Source of the DNA: a virus
Direction: 5' to 3' (one strand)
Length of the DNA: 64,000 nucleotides
IMG/VR virus record: IMGVR_UViG_3300028676_000005
Location: 1 to 64,000 of that record
Shown: piece after piece, positions 1 through 8,481 of the stretch
Layout of the letters: the number at the start of each line of letters is the position of its first letter
Numbering within the stretch: position 1 is the first letter of the stretch
The notes under the pieces: generated by a model
Database searches by the model: none
Seen by the model: only the letters and a program-made list of their open reading frames with translations
Told to the model about the DNA's origin: nothing
Position numbers and translations under genes: made by a program

Positions 1-885
1 GGTTACATACATTGCAGCAGTTACTGGTTGATACGAGAAGGAGAAAGTATCCTTGCCGCTCTTTTCCAGGATGGTGCTGTAACGGTTCGGTACCTTCATG
101 TACTCTGGAAAAGCGATATGCTTATATTTGTTCCAGACTTCCATGTAGGCAGCCGCTTCTTTCGAATCTTTGAAATGCCGCCGCCCTTCGCCCAGAAGAA
201 TGTAATCCATAATTCTGTCAGCGTTATGATAAAACGTGTTGATGTTGAACTCCGTGATTTCCAGAGTTTCAAACATCTTCTTCAAAACAATACCGGTCAT
301 GTTCTTGGTTTTGTTAACCAGTCGCCGGTAATCTTTATCCAGGAAGTACCACGGTACGCAGACCTTAGGGCTACCCAGGGTAATATTCTTAAAGAACGTT
401 GTCATAAAACCAATATGCACAAAACGTTCTACACCTTCTGGTGCCTTAAGCCAGAGCTTGGTGTCGTTACCTTTATTAAGGAACTTTTCTGGAGAGTCGC
501 CACAGCGGTCACACACTTGTGGGCGATCTTCTCTGACTCGGAAGTTACCGCGCAGTTTACCACAGGAACACTTAGCCACCGTTTCAAAGGTGTTACCCGT
601 AAACTCCATCCTGGTTAACCGGCCGAGTAGTTCTCGGTCTTCTTCCAGTTTGAGGTCCAGCTCGTTAAGGTAAATTGGCTTCAGCTTTGTAGTTGCATGC
701 AGGTAATCGTAATCTTCAAAGTCTGGATATAACGGTGCAGAATAACGAGGATCATCTCGAACTATACCACCAAAGGGTCTGGCGAATTTTTCGAAGTGAT
801 TAATAGGGTCCAGCCTTTCAAGACTAAGCGCTGTTAATACGTCAATAGCTCGTTGATTGGATGGGGTAATTTCTGGTAATTCCAT
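1..885 (-). CDS. RNA polymerase beta-prime N-terminal-like subunit (non-virion RNAP), partial
   Basis: Open reading frame on the minus strand that begins at ATG 885 (GGGAG about 7 bases upstream) and runs off the left edge after 295 codons without a stop. Residues 106-128 carry CxC-x16-CxxC (C106, C108, C125, C128), the spacing style of the zinc-binding domain at the N terminus of bacterial beta-prime; E. coli has CxC-x12-CxxC. The N-terminal part (SNQRAIDVLTALSLERLDP) looks like an RNAP clamp region. phiKZ-like phages encode a non-virion RNAP made of split beta and beta-prime pieces, and in phiKZ a subunit (gp55) lies directly after the shell protein gp54, the same order as here. It would transcribe late phage genes inside the phage nucleus. 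The assignment to the non-virion enzyme is inferred from position; the zinc motif is seen directly. Confidence 0.72.
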   Translation of the reverse strand, partial: MELPEITPSNQRAIDVLTALSLERLDPINHFEKFARPFGGIVRDDPRYSAPLYPDFEDYDYLHATTKLKPIYLNELDLKLEEDRELLGRLTRMEFTGNTFETVAKCSCGKLRGNFRVREDRPQVCDRCGDSPEKFLNKGNDTKLWLKAPEGVERFVHIGFMTTFFKNITLGSPKVCVPWYFLDKDYRRLVNKTKNMTGIVLKKMFETLEITEFNINTFYHNADRIMDYILLGEGRRHFKDSKEAAAYMEVWNKYKHIAFPEYMKVPNRYSTILEKSGKDTFSFSYQPVTAAMYVT

Positions 886-918
886 TAACAGACTCCCATT
901 AAAACAAAAATAAAATAA

Positions 919-948
919 AGACCAGGGAGGTATTACCCTCCCTAGTCT
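919..948 (-). terminator. Hairpin terminator after chmA
   Basis: Inverted repeat AGACCAGGGAGG / CCTCCCTAGTCT with a short loop. On the minus strand it is followed by a T-rich run (TTTATTTTATTTTTG). It lies between the chmA stop and the next gene's start. Confidence 0.8.
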
Positions 949-971
949 CTACTCAGTTACAGGCCGAGACC

Positions 972-3023
972 TTAGTATTGCGGGTTGAAGAAGTTCATCA
1001 TCTGAGCACCGCCACCCATGGCGTTGTTGCTGCCAGCAGTGTGCGTAGTAGCCAGGCCACCACCAGGAGCGAAGGCCAGCTTGTTGACGCGGAACGAACC
1101 GAGGTTGTTCGCGGAGTTCAGTTGACCGATGCCATCCATCGCGGCGCCCAGTACTGCCATGAAGTCAGGTGCCCACACAGCCGCGGTACCGAATGCGTTG
1201 ATGTGGTTGCGACCGTCGAACAGGGAAGAACCGTGCTCAACACGCAGCAGCTGAGAACGCTGTTTCACGTTCTGGTTTGCTTGCGAGCCGTAGACGATGC
1301 CCATGAAGTTTTCGATACCAGCTTTCGATGCAGCCGTCGCGCCTGGTTTGGCGTTGCAGATGTACATCTCGTCGACTTCGAGGGTGTTGATGTGACGCTC
1401 TTTGTCGTCCTTGCTCACCTGGCTGACTGCCAGACCGTTCACCACGATGGTGTTGGTACGGATCAGGATCGGCTTGCTTGGGTTCCAGCCGCGGCCGGTG
1501 GTGATGTTTTCCTGGATGATCTTCGAGAAGCGCTTCTTCGACATGGAGTCGATGAGTGCAACCACAACCTTGACTGCGTCTTGGTTGTTGACCGGATCGA
1601 GCAGGCGACGCATGAAACGAACGATCGGCGAATCGACACCGCTGTCGACCAGGTTGTACTTGAACGTTGCGTGTGGAGAAACGTTCTGGTGTACCCAGCT
1701 GGTAACGAAGTCGGTATCGTTGATGTTCTTTTCGTTCAGCGGAGCGCGCAGGGTTGGGTTGAGGATCGCCTGAGCATTTGGCATGCCAGCGATAACCATC
1801 TGGATACGAGTTTCCAGACCAGCCATGGAGCCACGGCCACCGACGTGCAGTTTACGCAGAGCATCAGCCCAGACGTACTGTTGGTTGGTGGTCATCAGCG
1901 TGTAGAGACCGAAGAAGATCGGGTACAGGCCGCCGTTGTTGTGCATCATTTCGCCAGCGGTTACGTTTTCGAGAGTGATCTCTGGACGCAGCGGACGGTA
2001 CGAGCCTTGGTAAATCGAGTTGTTCATCGAGTTACCGAACCAGCTACGCAGGTTGGTCATGTAGTCAGCAGACTGCGACAGTGCGAACTGCTGAGCCTGG
2101 TACTCTTCCCAGGTTACACCAGTCAGCGATACCGACGCAGTGATGCGGGCGATTTCGCGGGAGCTGTCGTTGTTCGGGTTGTAGTTGCCGTTGCCATTAC
2201 GGTTGTTGACGGTGGCTACCACAACTTCCATGTTGGCCGGGCTGAGGGTTTTGGCGTGGGTCACGCGGCCGGATACTGCTTGAACGCGAGCTTCAGCGGT
2301 GTTGTCTTTGCCGTACGGTGTTGCTGGTTCCAGCCATGGAGCTGGGATTTCGCGGCCAGCGGCGACGATCATGTTGGCACCGGTAACCAGCAGGGATTCT
2401 TCCCACTGACGAGCGGCGTACATGGCGATGTTGTGAGCCCAGTCTTTCTGATCGCCCGCTTCCGGGTGACCCAGCATTTCCATGTCCTGGACGAACAGGT
2501 TGATCACTTCGATGCCGGTGGCGCCGTTGGTTTGTGCAACACGGCCGTAGTGCTCTTTCAGCTTGGCGATGAACTGAGCGTTGACCTGAGCGGCCGGAGT
2601 CACTGGGATCGATACGCGTTGTTGCTGTGCGGTACCCTGGTTGACGTCGATGTGCTCGGTAGCGAAGCTGTTTTCGCGGTTAGAGAACAGCATGCCCATG
2701 ATGTACATGGTGCCGTCGAGTACGACGTAGAAGCCCAGGCCAGGCAACGCCGAGGAGATGGCAGAGGTCAGGTGTTCAACGGTCGGGATGATCTGACGCT
2801 GGTGTGCGTCGGTGGTCGATGTTTGGATGTTCTTGTAGATGCCTTCGGTCAGCACCTTGTAGACGTCGTCTACGATCTTCATGCCGCGGTTGTCGGCTAC
2901 CAGGGAGTTGACACGGAACAGACGATCCAGGATACCACCACCGGTGCTACCTTGTTGTTGAGCATTGTTGCCGTTGTTTTCCTGCCAGTTGTTGAATTCG
3001 TTGTTTTCAGTTTCCAGACCCAT
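972..3023 (-). CDS. chmA: Chimallin-like major nuclear shell protein
   Basis: 683-residue protein. The first 30 or so residues are Asn/Gln/Gly-rich and probably disordered. A folded core follows from about residue 33 to 645, then a Gly/Asn/Met-rich tail that ends in NPQY. This architecture (flexible N segment, two-domain core, flexible C-terminal segments) and the position just before an RNAP beta-prime fragment match ChmA (phiKZ gp54, 201phi2-1 gp105), which forms the lattice enclosing replicating phage DNA. The known proteins are about 630 residues. Codon choice is visibly more GC-rich and biased than in neighbours, which fits very high expression. It has its own promoter-like motif (TGTATTAC, 3110-3117) and terminator. 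RBS GGAAAAAG precedes ATG 3023. The main alternative is another abundant structural protein such as the capsid, but I see no HK97 or processing signature. Confidence 0.68.
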   Translation of the reverse strand: MGLETENNEFNNWQENNGNNAQQQGSTGGGILDRLFRVNSLVADNRGMKIVDDVYKVLTEGIYKNIQTSTTDAHQRQIIPTVEHLTSAISSALPGLGFYVVLDGTMYIMGMLFSNRENSFATEHIDVNQGTAQQQRVSIPVTPAAQVNAQFIAKLKEHYGRVAQTNGATGIEVINLFVQDMEMLGHPEAGDQKDWAHNIAMYAARQWEESLLVTGANMIVAAGREIPAPWLEPATPYGKDNTAEARVQAVSGRVTHAKTLSPANMEVVVATVNNRNGNGNYNPNNDSSREIARITASVSLTGVTWEEYQAQQFALSQSADYMTNLRSWFGNSMNNSIYQGSYRPLRPEITLENVTAGEMMHNNGGLYPIFFGLYTLMTTNQQYVWADALRKLHVGGRGSMAGLETRIQMVIAGMPNAQAILNPTLRAPLNEKNINDTDFVTSWVHQNVSPHATFKYNLVDSGVDSPIVRFMRRLLDPVNNQDAVKVVVALIDSMSKKRFSKIIQENITTGRGWNPSKPILIRTNTIVVNGLAVSQVSKDDKERHINTLEVDEMYICNAKPGATAASKAGIENFMGIVYGSQANQNVKQRSQLLRVEHGSSLFDGRNHINAFGTAAVWAPDFMAVLGAAMDGIGQLNSANNLGSFRVNKLAFAPGGGLATTHTAGSNNAMGGGAQMMNFFNPQY

Positions 3024-3109
3024 GATGCTTTTTCCTTATCTTCGAAGATAGTGTTTGTAACTAGCGGAATACCACAAGAATGAGATTATCATTACTGTGA
3101 TTCGTATTA

Positions 3110-3118
3110 GTAATACAG
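3110..3118 (-). promoter_or_regulatory. Early-type promoter motif (variant) upstream of chmA
   Basis: Minus-strand CTGTATTAC, one base from the CTATATTAC core found ahead of four other minus-strand units in this window. It lies about 87 bases before the chmA start. phiKZ early promoters have the core TATATTAC. Confidence 0.55.
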
Positions 3119-3128
3119 GTTTGAAATA

Positions 3129-3159
3129 TTCTTGACTATCCAAATTCTATAGTCAAGAA
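3129..3159. repeat. Perfect 11-bp inverted repeat in chmA upstream region
   Basis: TTCTTGACTAT (3129-3139) and ATAGTCAAGAA (3149-3159) with a 9-base loop. It lies in the divergent region between chmA and the plus-strand gene at 3264. Neither side has a T-tract, so it is not an obvious terminator. It may be an operator or an RNA hairpin. Confidence 0.6.
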
Positions 3160-3263
3160 CCTTTAAACTGTACTACTGAATTTTGAAAGTGCGTGCTCGT
3201 CCCAGTTGTGGAGGACGCGAACGTCATTTCCTATATAATAGACTTCTACTGAGAACTTACTTA

Positions 3264-4358
3264 ATGATCACTTTGCCATTTCCAAAGCACAGGCTATCTC
3301 AGTATCCACTGAAACGTTTCCCAGGGCTTGGTAACCTGCACCGAGTCACAGCACATAATCAGAAAGCTTTTCGAGAGTATCTGGACCGATCGGTCATCAA
3401 CCTCAATGATGAACATTTCTTAGTACAGCTTTTACGACACCTTGCAATTGACCCAGAATGGGATCTGGCAGAAGTTATTGCCAACGCAAAGTTTCGTTCA
3501 TACTCATTATCAACTCTGTTTAATATCACTTCCATGAATGGAGTGGGTTCTGTTATTAAAGTGGGAATGTACGGTGAGGGCTGCAATGAACTGTGGAGCC
3601 TTATCGAACATGACCGTGTTTATGATGAAGCTAAGCTAGCCCAAGATCATTTAAGACCCATTATTCCGGTTTACACTAATATACTCACTCGTGGGTACAA
3701 ATTAATTGCAGAACGCAATCCGGACAGTGTGGTTAACAAGGATAAGATAGCTATTGTGGCTATTAACGTTGTGGAGCTGGCAATTGGCTGGTGGCTATGG
3801 ATGCGGGAAGACCGTACCCGTGACACAGGACCTGCTGCTTATCTTTGCATGTGGCCTCTGTACACAGCCCAGCTCATCCATAACCAAAGTGTAATGGTTA
3901 ACTCTTTATACGAGTTCTTTGTTAACGGAGTTAGCACAAAAGACTTGTTTGAGATGGAGACCGTTAAGTTTACCACTCTTAATGAGGCAAAGCTTATTAA
4001 GGAATGGTTTACGTTTAAGCTGGATATCTTGACCAGTACTCCATTATCGGATATTGGGCATTTGTTAGCTAACGTTGACAGCATCTACCCAACACCTTTC
4101 TTTAACTACGAGGATGGTGGGGACAACAAGATGTTTGTTCAGACTCGTTGGTTGTGGGATCAAAACGTTATTAAATGGTACAGCATTTACTTTGCTATTT
4201 TTAACGCTCTAGGAAAGCCTGTGGGCGACGTTAAGTCTGTTACCCAACGCGTACTACCCTTCGTGGTCGCGAGCTTCTCTAAGGCCCCTTCCAACTTATG
4301 TAGAGATAACTTCAAGGGAATAGCCCAGGAGCTGTCTCAGTTAGTTTCTAAAAACTAG
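3264..4358 (+). CDS. Hypothetical protein, 364 aa
   Basis: I do not recognise this family. ATG 3264 is preferred over in-frame upstream codons because it lies downstream of a TATATAATAG element (about 3231-3242) that could be its promoter; the RBS is weak (GAG about 11 bases upstream). The protein is mixed helical, has no signal peptide, and shows one moderately hydrophobic stretch near residues 170-185 (VELAIGWWLWM), too short and flanked by charge to be a clear membrane segment. It is rich in Trp, Tyr and Phe. It is the only plus-strand gene in the first 17 kb, divergent from chmA and convergent with the DNA polymerase, with a shared terminator at 4375-4413. Its place beside the shell and polymerase genes suggests an early or middle role, but that is only context. 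Confidence 0.8.
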   Translation: MITLPFPKHRLSQYPLKRFPGLGNLHRVTAHNQKAFREYLDRSVINLNDEHFLVQLLRHLAIDPEWDLAEVIANAKFRSYSLSTLFNITSMNGVGSVIKVGMYGEGCNELWSLIEHDRVYDEAKLAQDHLRPIIPVYTNILTRGYKLIAERNPDSVVNKDKIAIVAINVVELAIGWWLWMREDRTRDTGPAAYLCMWPLYTAQLIHNQSVMVNSLYEFFVNGVSTKDLFEMETVKFTTLNEAKLIKEWFTFKLDILTSTPLSDIGHLLANVDSIYPTPFFNYEDGGDNKMFVQTRWLWDQNVIKWYSIYFAIFNALGKPVGDVKSVTQRVLPFVVASFSKAPSNLCRDNFKGIAQELSQLVSKN

Positions 4359-4374
4359 AAATAAGTGTTACGAT

Positions 4375-4413
4375 AATACTCCCCTAGCCCCGCAAAGGGC
4401 TAGGGGAGTATTT
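4375..4413. terminator. Bidirectional hairpin terminator
   Basis: AATACTCCCCTAGCCC / GGGCTAGGGGAGTATT, a 16-bp perfect stem between convergent genes. The plus side is followed by TTTTGCTT. Confidence 0.85.
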
Positions 4414-4424
4414 TGCTTATTGCA

Positions 4425-6533
4425 TTAATGTTCGTCTGAAACCAAACGCGTCACTTTGCTGTTCATGAAGTACAACCCTAACGATTCCAGGATGGCATAG
4501 ATGCTCTTAAAGTTCTGTTGGATAATGAGACGTGTGTCTACAATAGGCAACAACTCTTTAGGAATACCTCCCAGGTTAGCTACCATGTCTTCAGGGATAT
4601 ACACCGCAGTCAACTTAGGCCGACTTTCGATATACGCACTAAAGGTTTTGGTATAAGCACTTTCACCCAAGGAATCAAAATAGACTTTCATTTTGCTCTT
4701 GTTGTGTAATGCCAGGTTGACTTTAACCGCACGATAAGGCAACTCTGGTGCTTTGCCGTAACTAGCGCTAAACACAGATTCCCACAGCTCGTGATAATAA
4801 TGAATGGAGGACTCAGGATTAGTGTAGGCTGATTCCTCTTTAATGTTTTCTTTACGCAACCAAGTTACACCGCCAGTTTTAATGTCGGTGAACAATGCAC
4901 GTTCCAGATCGCCAATCTCACCAAGGATTTCAGCTGCATCAAGTTTCTTCTTCTTGTAGATGGCATCCAGTACATTTCGCATAAGCTTGTTAGTAAAGTC
5001 GCGTACCATCTTAGCGATTTTAATCCCTCTAAGGTGAACACCTTTAAGTTCTAACTTAGGCACCTTGTGCAAAACACCCTCAAGCATCAACTGCATGGCG
5101 TAATAGTGTTTAGACATAAGGGTGGTAACATACGAACTGAACAGGTATTCGTTCTTCATGGTCAAACGGTTACGGAACCGGTTAGCCACGTTCATGTTAA
5201 CACTTAGACGAGCGTGTTGGTCTACAGAAGCGCAACGAATAAAGTACGTCATCGCCGCGTTGAAGCAAATGCCACTTTCTTCGTCGTCAACGTAATCATC
5301 AATGATCATGTCAACGGAATAGATCATGGAGTCAGTGTCGGAAGTCAGAACGTTTTCACGAACCAACTCTTTGATACTGAAGATACTTGTAGGTGGGATG
5401 TCTGCCCGCAAGAAAGCACTAATAAAAGTAGCCCACTTACGTTCCATCTCCACATGGTATCCGTTTACATAAGCCATTTCATCTTTGTTTGGCTTACGAC
5501 CCAACTTAGTTACGATCATAGTCTCATAATCGTCGTTAGCTGGTTTGATACCGTCCTCTGCTTTAAAGCCTTCTGGCATTACAGGGATGTGGCACCATTC
5601 ATTAAAGAACCGTTTCATCAGCTCTTTGTTAGTGGTGTACAGCCCGCGCAAGTCCATTGTGCAGAGGATAATTGTTAGTTCAAGCTTGTTAAGCCCGCGC
5701 AAGAACATCCTGATCGCTTTAAGCTGACTAGGGTTGTTCCAGTAATAACCAGCGCAACGTTTAACCATGTCCATGACTTGGTCAACTGTTGCATAGTTCA
5801 TTTTGTATTCGTTGATTACATCTTGAATCTCATCACGACGAGAGAACGCCAAAGTGCTCAGGAAGAGCTCCATGGTCTTATCGTAGCTGAGCAGTAACCT
5901 GTTACCGGTAATCAGTCGTTCGTTAAGCAGGTTGGCCGTAGAGGTGACGATACGGCAAGTACTAGTCAACGACGTGTGACCAGACTTGTTAAACAGTGGG
6001 GTGCCTGATGAGGACATGCCGCCAGATTGTGCGTTGTTAAAGATCTTCAGCGCTTTCTGAAATTCGTCAAATGCTTTCTTGGCTTCGTCATCGCCAACTG
6101 CAATTGCTTCTTTCATCTTACCTTTATAAAGTGCGCGAAACTTCATAAAGGTTTCGGTACCAATCGAATTAACCGATTGTTCGTCGTCTGCGTGTTTGTA
6201 CGCTACTAACGAAGGAGACAATACCCAATTGTTTTGCCTAACTGTATTAAAGAACTCGTTGGCGCCCATTACAACAGGTACACGGTCACCGTGCTTGTTC
6301 TTTTTGAATACACCAAACTTTACTTCTTTAAAGCCATTCTCATTTGGTATGAAGACTTTTTCGCACAATTCCAATACGTGCTTGTAATCATGACCGTAAA
6401 AGTTTGCTAAGTAGATTGCCGCTTGTACGTGGTACGATTTAAGGATATCCCGATTGGGTACATAATCCTGTGCAATAAACGGAGAAAGTTTAACTTCTCT
6501 CGCTTTATCAAAATTCAAGACTTGAGCTGTCAT
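4425..6533 (-). CDS. Divergent family B DNA polymerase, catalytic part
   Basis: 702 residues. Residues 399-402 read DTDS inside TSDTDSMIYSV, which is polymerase motif C of family B (two metal-binding aspartates). Residues 160-180 (KIFNNAQSGGMSSSGTPL) match motif B (Kx3NSxYGxxG type), and ELKGVHLRG near residue 497 resembles the palm/thumb KKxY-ExKG region. No clear motif A (DxxSLYPS) and no exonuclease motifs appear in the N-terminal 160 residues, so this is probably one half of a split polymerase, as proposed for phiKZ-type phages (phiKZ gp44 lies at the same place between PhuZ and the shell protein). It would synthesise phage DNA in the nucleus. ATG 6533 has AAGGG upstream. It follows the small-gene string after a terminator at 6582-6615, so it may have its own promoter. 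Confidence 0.75.
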   Translation of the reverse strand: MTAQVLNFDKAREVKLSPFIAQDYVPNRDILKSYHVQAAIYLANFYGHDYKHVLELCEKVFIPNENGFKEVKFGVFKKNKHGDRVPVVMGANEFFNTVRQNNWVLSPSLVAYKHADDEQSVNSIGTETFMKFRALYKGKMKEAIAVGDDEAKKAFDEFQKALKIFNNAQSGGMSSSGTPLFNKSGHTSLTSTCRIVTSTANLLNERLITGNRLLLSYDKTMELFLSTLAFSRRDEIQDVINEYKMNYATVDQVMDMVKRCAGYYWNNPSQLKAIRMFLRGLNKLELTIILCTMDLRGLYTTNKELMKRFFNEWCHIPVMPEGFKAEDGIKPANDDYETMIVTKLGRKPNKDEMAYVNGYHVEMERKWATFISAFLRADIPPTSIFSIKELVRENVLTSDTDSMIYSVDMIIDDYVDDEESGICFNAAMTYFIRCASVDQHARLSVNMNVANRFRNRLTMKNEYLFSSYVTTLMSKHYYAMQLMLEGVLHKVPKLELKGVHLRGIKIAKMVRDFTNKLMRNVLDAIYKKKKLDAAEILGEIGDLERALFTDIKTGGVTWLRKENIKEESAYTNPESSIHYYHELWESVFSASYGKAPELPYRAVKVNLALHNKSKMKVYFDSLGESAYTKTFSAYIESRPKLTAVYIPEDMVANLGGIPKELLPIVDTRLIIQQNFKSIYAILESLGLYFMNSKVTRLVSDEH

Positions 6534-6581
6534 CTAAAAGCCCTTAAAGAAAAATACAAAATACAAAAAATAAAAATATAA

Positions 6582-6615
6582 CTACCAAGCTCCTACTTAA
6601 TAGGAGGCTTGGTAG
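6582..6615 (-). terminator. Hairpin terminator
   Basis: CTACCAAGC-TCCTA / TAGGAGGCTTGGTAG, with a long A/T-rich tail (T-rich on the minus strand). It ends the small-gene operon before the polymerase gene. Confidence 0.8.
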
Positions 6616-6630
6616 AGAATTACTTTAAGG

Positions 6631-7044
6631 CTATTCGTTATCAACTTTGTTAATCGTCCAGTTGACCCCGAGATCAGCAAAGAACGATGTTGTTGGGGCG
6701 GTGAACTCTTCTCGCCAGTTCGACACGTTAATTACCGCACGGCGGCTTTGAACGTACTGGAACGAGCTTTCCAGAATCCACGGTACACCAACGATCTCGA
6801 GTTGACCGTTGTTGTTGATAATGCCAATGTACGAATACGCCGATGGGTCATTGTTACCACCCACCGACGAAGAGAAGTAAGGAAACAGCGTTTCATGTTT
6901 CCGATTGATCTCGGGGTCGATAGCCTTGGCGATACTGTAATTGATATCGCCTTCGACAAGAACCTGGACTTTAGGGTCACCAATAAGACCATTACGGATA
7001 AACTGGAAACTAACGATGTCGCCTTTTTTCGGGGTGATGGCCAT
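6631..7044 (-). CDS. Hypothetical protein, 137 aa
   Basis: Unrecognised. It starts at ATG 7044 with AGAGG six bases upstream. The sequence alternates short hydrophobic and polar stretches typical of beta structure (GDIVSFQFI, YSYIGIINNNGQLEIVGV) and has no membrane segment, signal peptide or cysteine motif. It is the last gene of a tightly packed minus-strand string starting at 9268, downstream of PhuZ, with only 8 bases between its start and the previous stop. A terminator follows. The equivalent interval in phiKZ (between gp39 and gp44) also holds several small genes of unknown role, so they probably belong with replication or the nucleus, but this is inference. Confidence 0.75.
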   Translation of the reverse strand: MAITPKKGDIVSFQFIRNGLIGDPKVQVLVEGDINYSIAKAIDPEINRKHETLFPYFSSSVGGNNDPSAYSYIGIINNNGQLEIVGVPWILESSFQYVQSRRAVINVSNWREEFTAPTTSFFADLGVNWTINKVDNE

Positions 7045-7052
7045 GTGAACCT

Positions 7053-7379
7053 CTAATGGAAGTTATAATCAATAAAGATTAGTGGAAGCTTCAAAAGATG
7101 TTCGCCATGACGTATTGCCATTCCGTAACCGCTGCCTACATGATAATTAAGCACTTCTTCAGAGGAGTGAATATCATCAGTAAGCAAATGATGGATAGCG
7201 CTTTCCAGGTCTTCTGCTTCGTTGTTATCGTTAATGGACATCAAACGCTTTGTTTGGTCAACCAGATACTTTTGGATAACTGCAAAAGTCAGTTCTCCTT
7301 GCCCATCCACGTCGTACAGCTTATCGATTAGGTGGGCGGAAAGCGCATCTGGGTCAACATACAGAACACGCTTCAGCAT
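7053..7379 (-). CDS. Hypothetical protein, 108 aa
   Basis: Unrecognised. ATG 7379 (MLKRVLYVDPD) is chosen over an in-frame codon 27 bases earlier because the earlier one lies inside the preceding gene, while GGAATAG sits just before 7379 and the spacing to the previous stop is then four bases. The protein is acidic and helical in the middle (residues 35-70, EDLESAIHHLL) and has no motif I can name. It is part of the small-gene string between PhuZ and the DNA polymerase and is likely translated by coupling with its neighbour. Confidence 0.72.
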   Translation of the reverse strand: MLKRVLYVDPDALSAHLIDKLYDVDGQGELTFAVIQKYLVDQTKRLMSINDNNEAEDLESAIHHLLTDDIHSSEEVLNYHVGSGYGMAIRHGEHLLKLPLIFIDYNFH

Positions 7380-7383
7380 ATGG

Positions 7384-7692
7384 CTATTCCGTGTAGTTGA
7401 AGGCAAAGACCGCGGTCATACCGTTAAAGGTCATGTTTTCGAAATTGAGAGTACCGTGTTCCATCACCAAGCCTTGGATAAGGCTCATGGTCGCCATGTA
7501 TTCACTGGTCATCTTCTTGAGGCATTCCTCGATAGGATGGGTGACACCGCCGACGGTAGATGGAAAGGGGATAATGTCAGTGTTCTTCACGCCCAGGGTT
7601 TCAAACAGGGCTTTGTAAGCGCCACCCAGTTCTTGCATGTCAGTGTTTGGTGGGACCTGGATATTGTGGGTAATTACTTTAACGCCACTCAT
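7384..7692 (-). CDS. Hypothetical protein, 102 aa
   Basis: Unrecognised. ATG 7692 with GGAG ten bases upstream; the start overlaps the stop of the previous gene (ATGA-type overlap), which suggests translational coupling. Central residues 35-75 look helical (HPIEECLKKMTSEYMATMSL) and the ends beta-like. No catalytic or metal motif is visible. It belongs to the small-gene string downstream of PhuZ. Confidence 0.72.
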   Translation of the reverse strand: MSGVKVITHNIQVPPNTDMQELGGAYKALFETLGVKNTDIIPFPSTVGGVTHPIEECLKKMTSEYMATMSLIQGLVMEHGTLNFENMTFNGMTAVFAFNYTE

Positions 7693-8015
7693 TGTGAATA
7701 CTCCAAAAGAATTGTGTGCTTATTTACAGAGAAAGTTGTGATGGCACCGTCGAGGGAGGCGGTATACACTTGTTTTCCAATCTCTGCAAGAAACGGCAGA
7801 ACTTCGACAATTAACAGTTGTTCTACTAACTCGTCCAAATCCATCATTTCCAGACTGGACTTAATTAGGCGTTCATGATCTTGAATCGGGTTAGTTAACC
7901 AGATCTTAACCAGGAAGTTAATCAGTACTATTGCATTACTTTCTTGTACGTCGTGCTTAACAAACACGTCGACAGTCTTACCTAAAGGGACGGATACTTG
8001 CTTAATCGCTGTCAT
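7689..8015 (-). CDS. Hypothetical protein, 108 aa
   Basis: Unrecognised. The likely start is ATG 8015 (MTAIKQVSVPLGK) rather than an in-frame codon at 8030, because GGAGTCCA lies at the right distance before 8015. It overlaps the end of the preceding gene by 14 bases. The protein has a beta-like N terminus (TVDVFVKHD) followed by Leu/Ile-rich helices; hydrophobicity is spread out and not a membrane segment. It sits in the middle of the PhuZ-to-polymerase small-gene string. Confidence 0.7.
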   Translation of the reverse strand: MTAIKQVSVPLGKTVDVFVKHDVQESNAIVLINFLVKIWLTNPIQDHERLIKSSLEMMDLDELVEQLLIVEVLPFLAEIGKQVYTASLDGAITTFSVNKHTILLEYSQ

Positions 8016-8481
8016 CTGGACTCCACACAAGCGGTTCAGGTTTTAATGGATTGGGGATTAACATATCCCGCGCATCAATCTCAACCATAATGTTTCTAGG
8101 GTAGACCAATTTGTAGGCTGGCTTGTATTCCAAATACCCTTTAGGGGGTATGCGTGTAACTTGGCTTATAACGTACTGCATGTTATCTTGGATGAGATCC
8201 CAAACGTCATCATGCAAGATGTGTCTTCTGAACAAACGCTGGTTATACGTTGGCTCATCAAGCCGGTGACCTTTCTGCAAATAGTCAAAGGCAGTTTCGA
8301 TCGTGTTCTCCCAAAGCCCCATCGCCAACTCATCATAACGGGTTATTGGCAAATCACCTGTTATTAGACCACTAACTTCTTTTCTTAATGTCGCGTATAA
8401 ACTTTCCGCCTCGATCAGATAGCTGAGGCTGTCTTGGCCGAGTCCTGCTACGAGCCTGTCGATGGAATGCATTGATGTCAT
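8002..8481 (-). CDS. Hypothetical protein, 159 aa
   Basis: Unrecognised. The frame is open from 8586, but that is deep inside the preceding gene. I chose ATG 8481 (MTSMHSIDRLV); ATG 8472 is an equal candidate with GGAT upstream. Either start overlaps the end of the previous gene by about 100 bases in another frame, unusual for this genome. The protein is helical in the first half (DSLSYLIEAESLYATLRKEV) and ends in a proline-rich acidic tail (PNPLKPEPLVWSPDDSD). The pattern suggests a small structural or chaperone-like protein, but no family is evident. Confidence 0.65.
   Translation of the reverse strand: MTSMHSIDRLVAGLGQDSLSYLIEAESLYATLRKEVSGLITGDLPITRYDELAMGLWENTIETAFDYLQKGHRLDEPTYNQRLFRRHILHDDVWDLIQDNMQYVISQVTRIPPKGYLEYKPAYKLVYPRNIMVEIDARDMLIPNPLKPEPLVWSPDDSD

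Noticed and set aside
28-618. 196-codon plus-strand frame at the left edge
   Set aside because: It opposes the RNAP beta-prime fragment, whose zinc motif proves the minus strand.
972-3023. Major capsid protein
   Set aside because: No processing-site or HK97-fold pattern is apparent, and the gene lies next to a non-virion RNAP subunit where phiKZ has the shell protein. It cannot be excluded without a search.
978-3083. 701-codon open frame on the plus strand opposite chmA
   Set aside because: Codon-bias shadow. Composition (Val/His/Asp-rich, no motif) is unlike a real protein, and chmA on the other strand has RBS, promoter and terminator.
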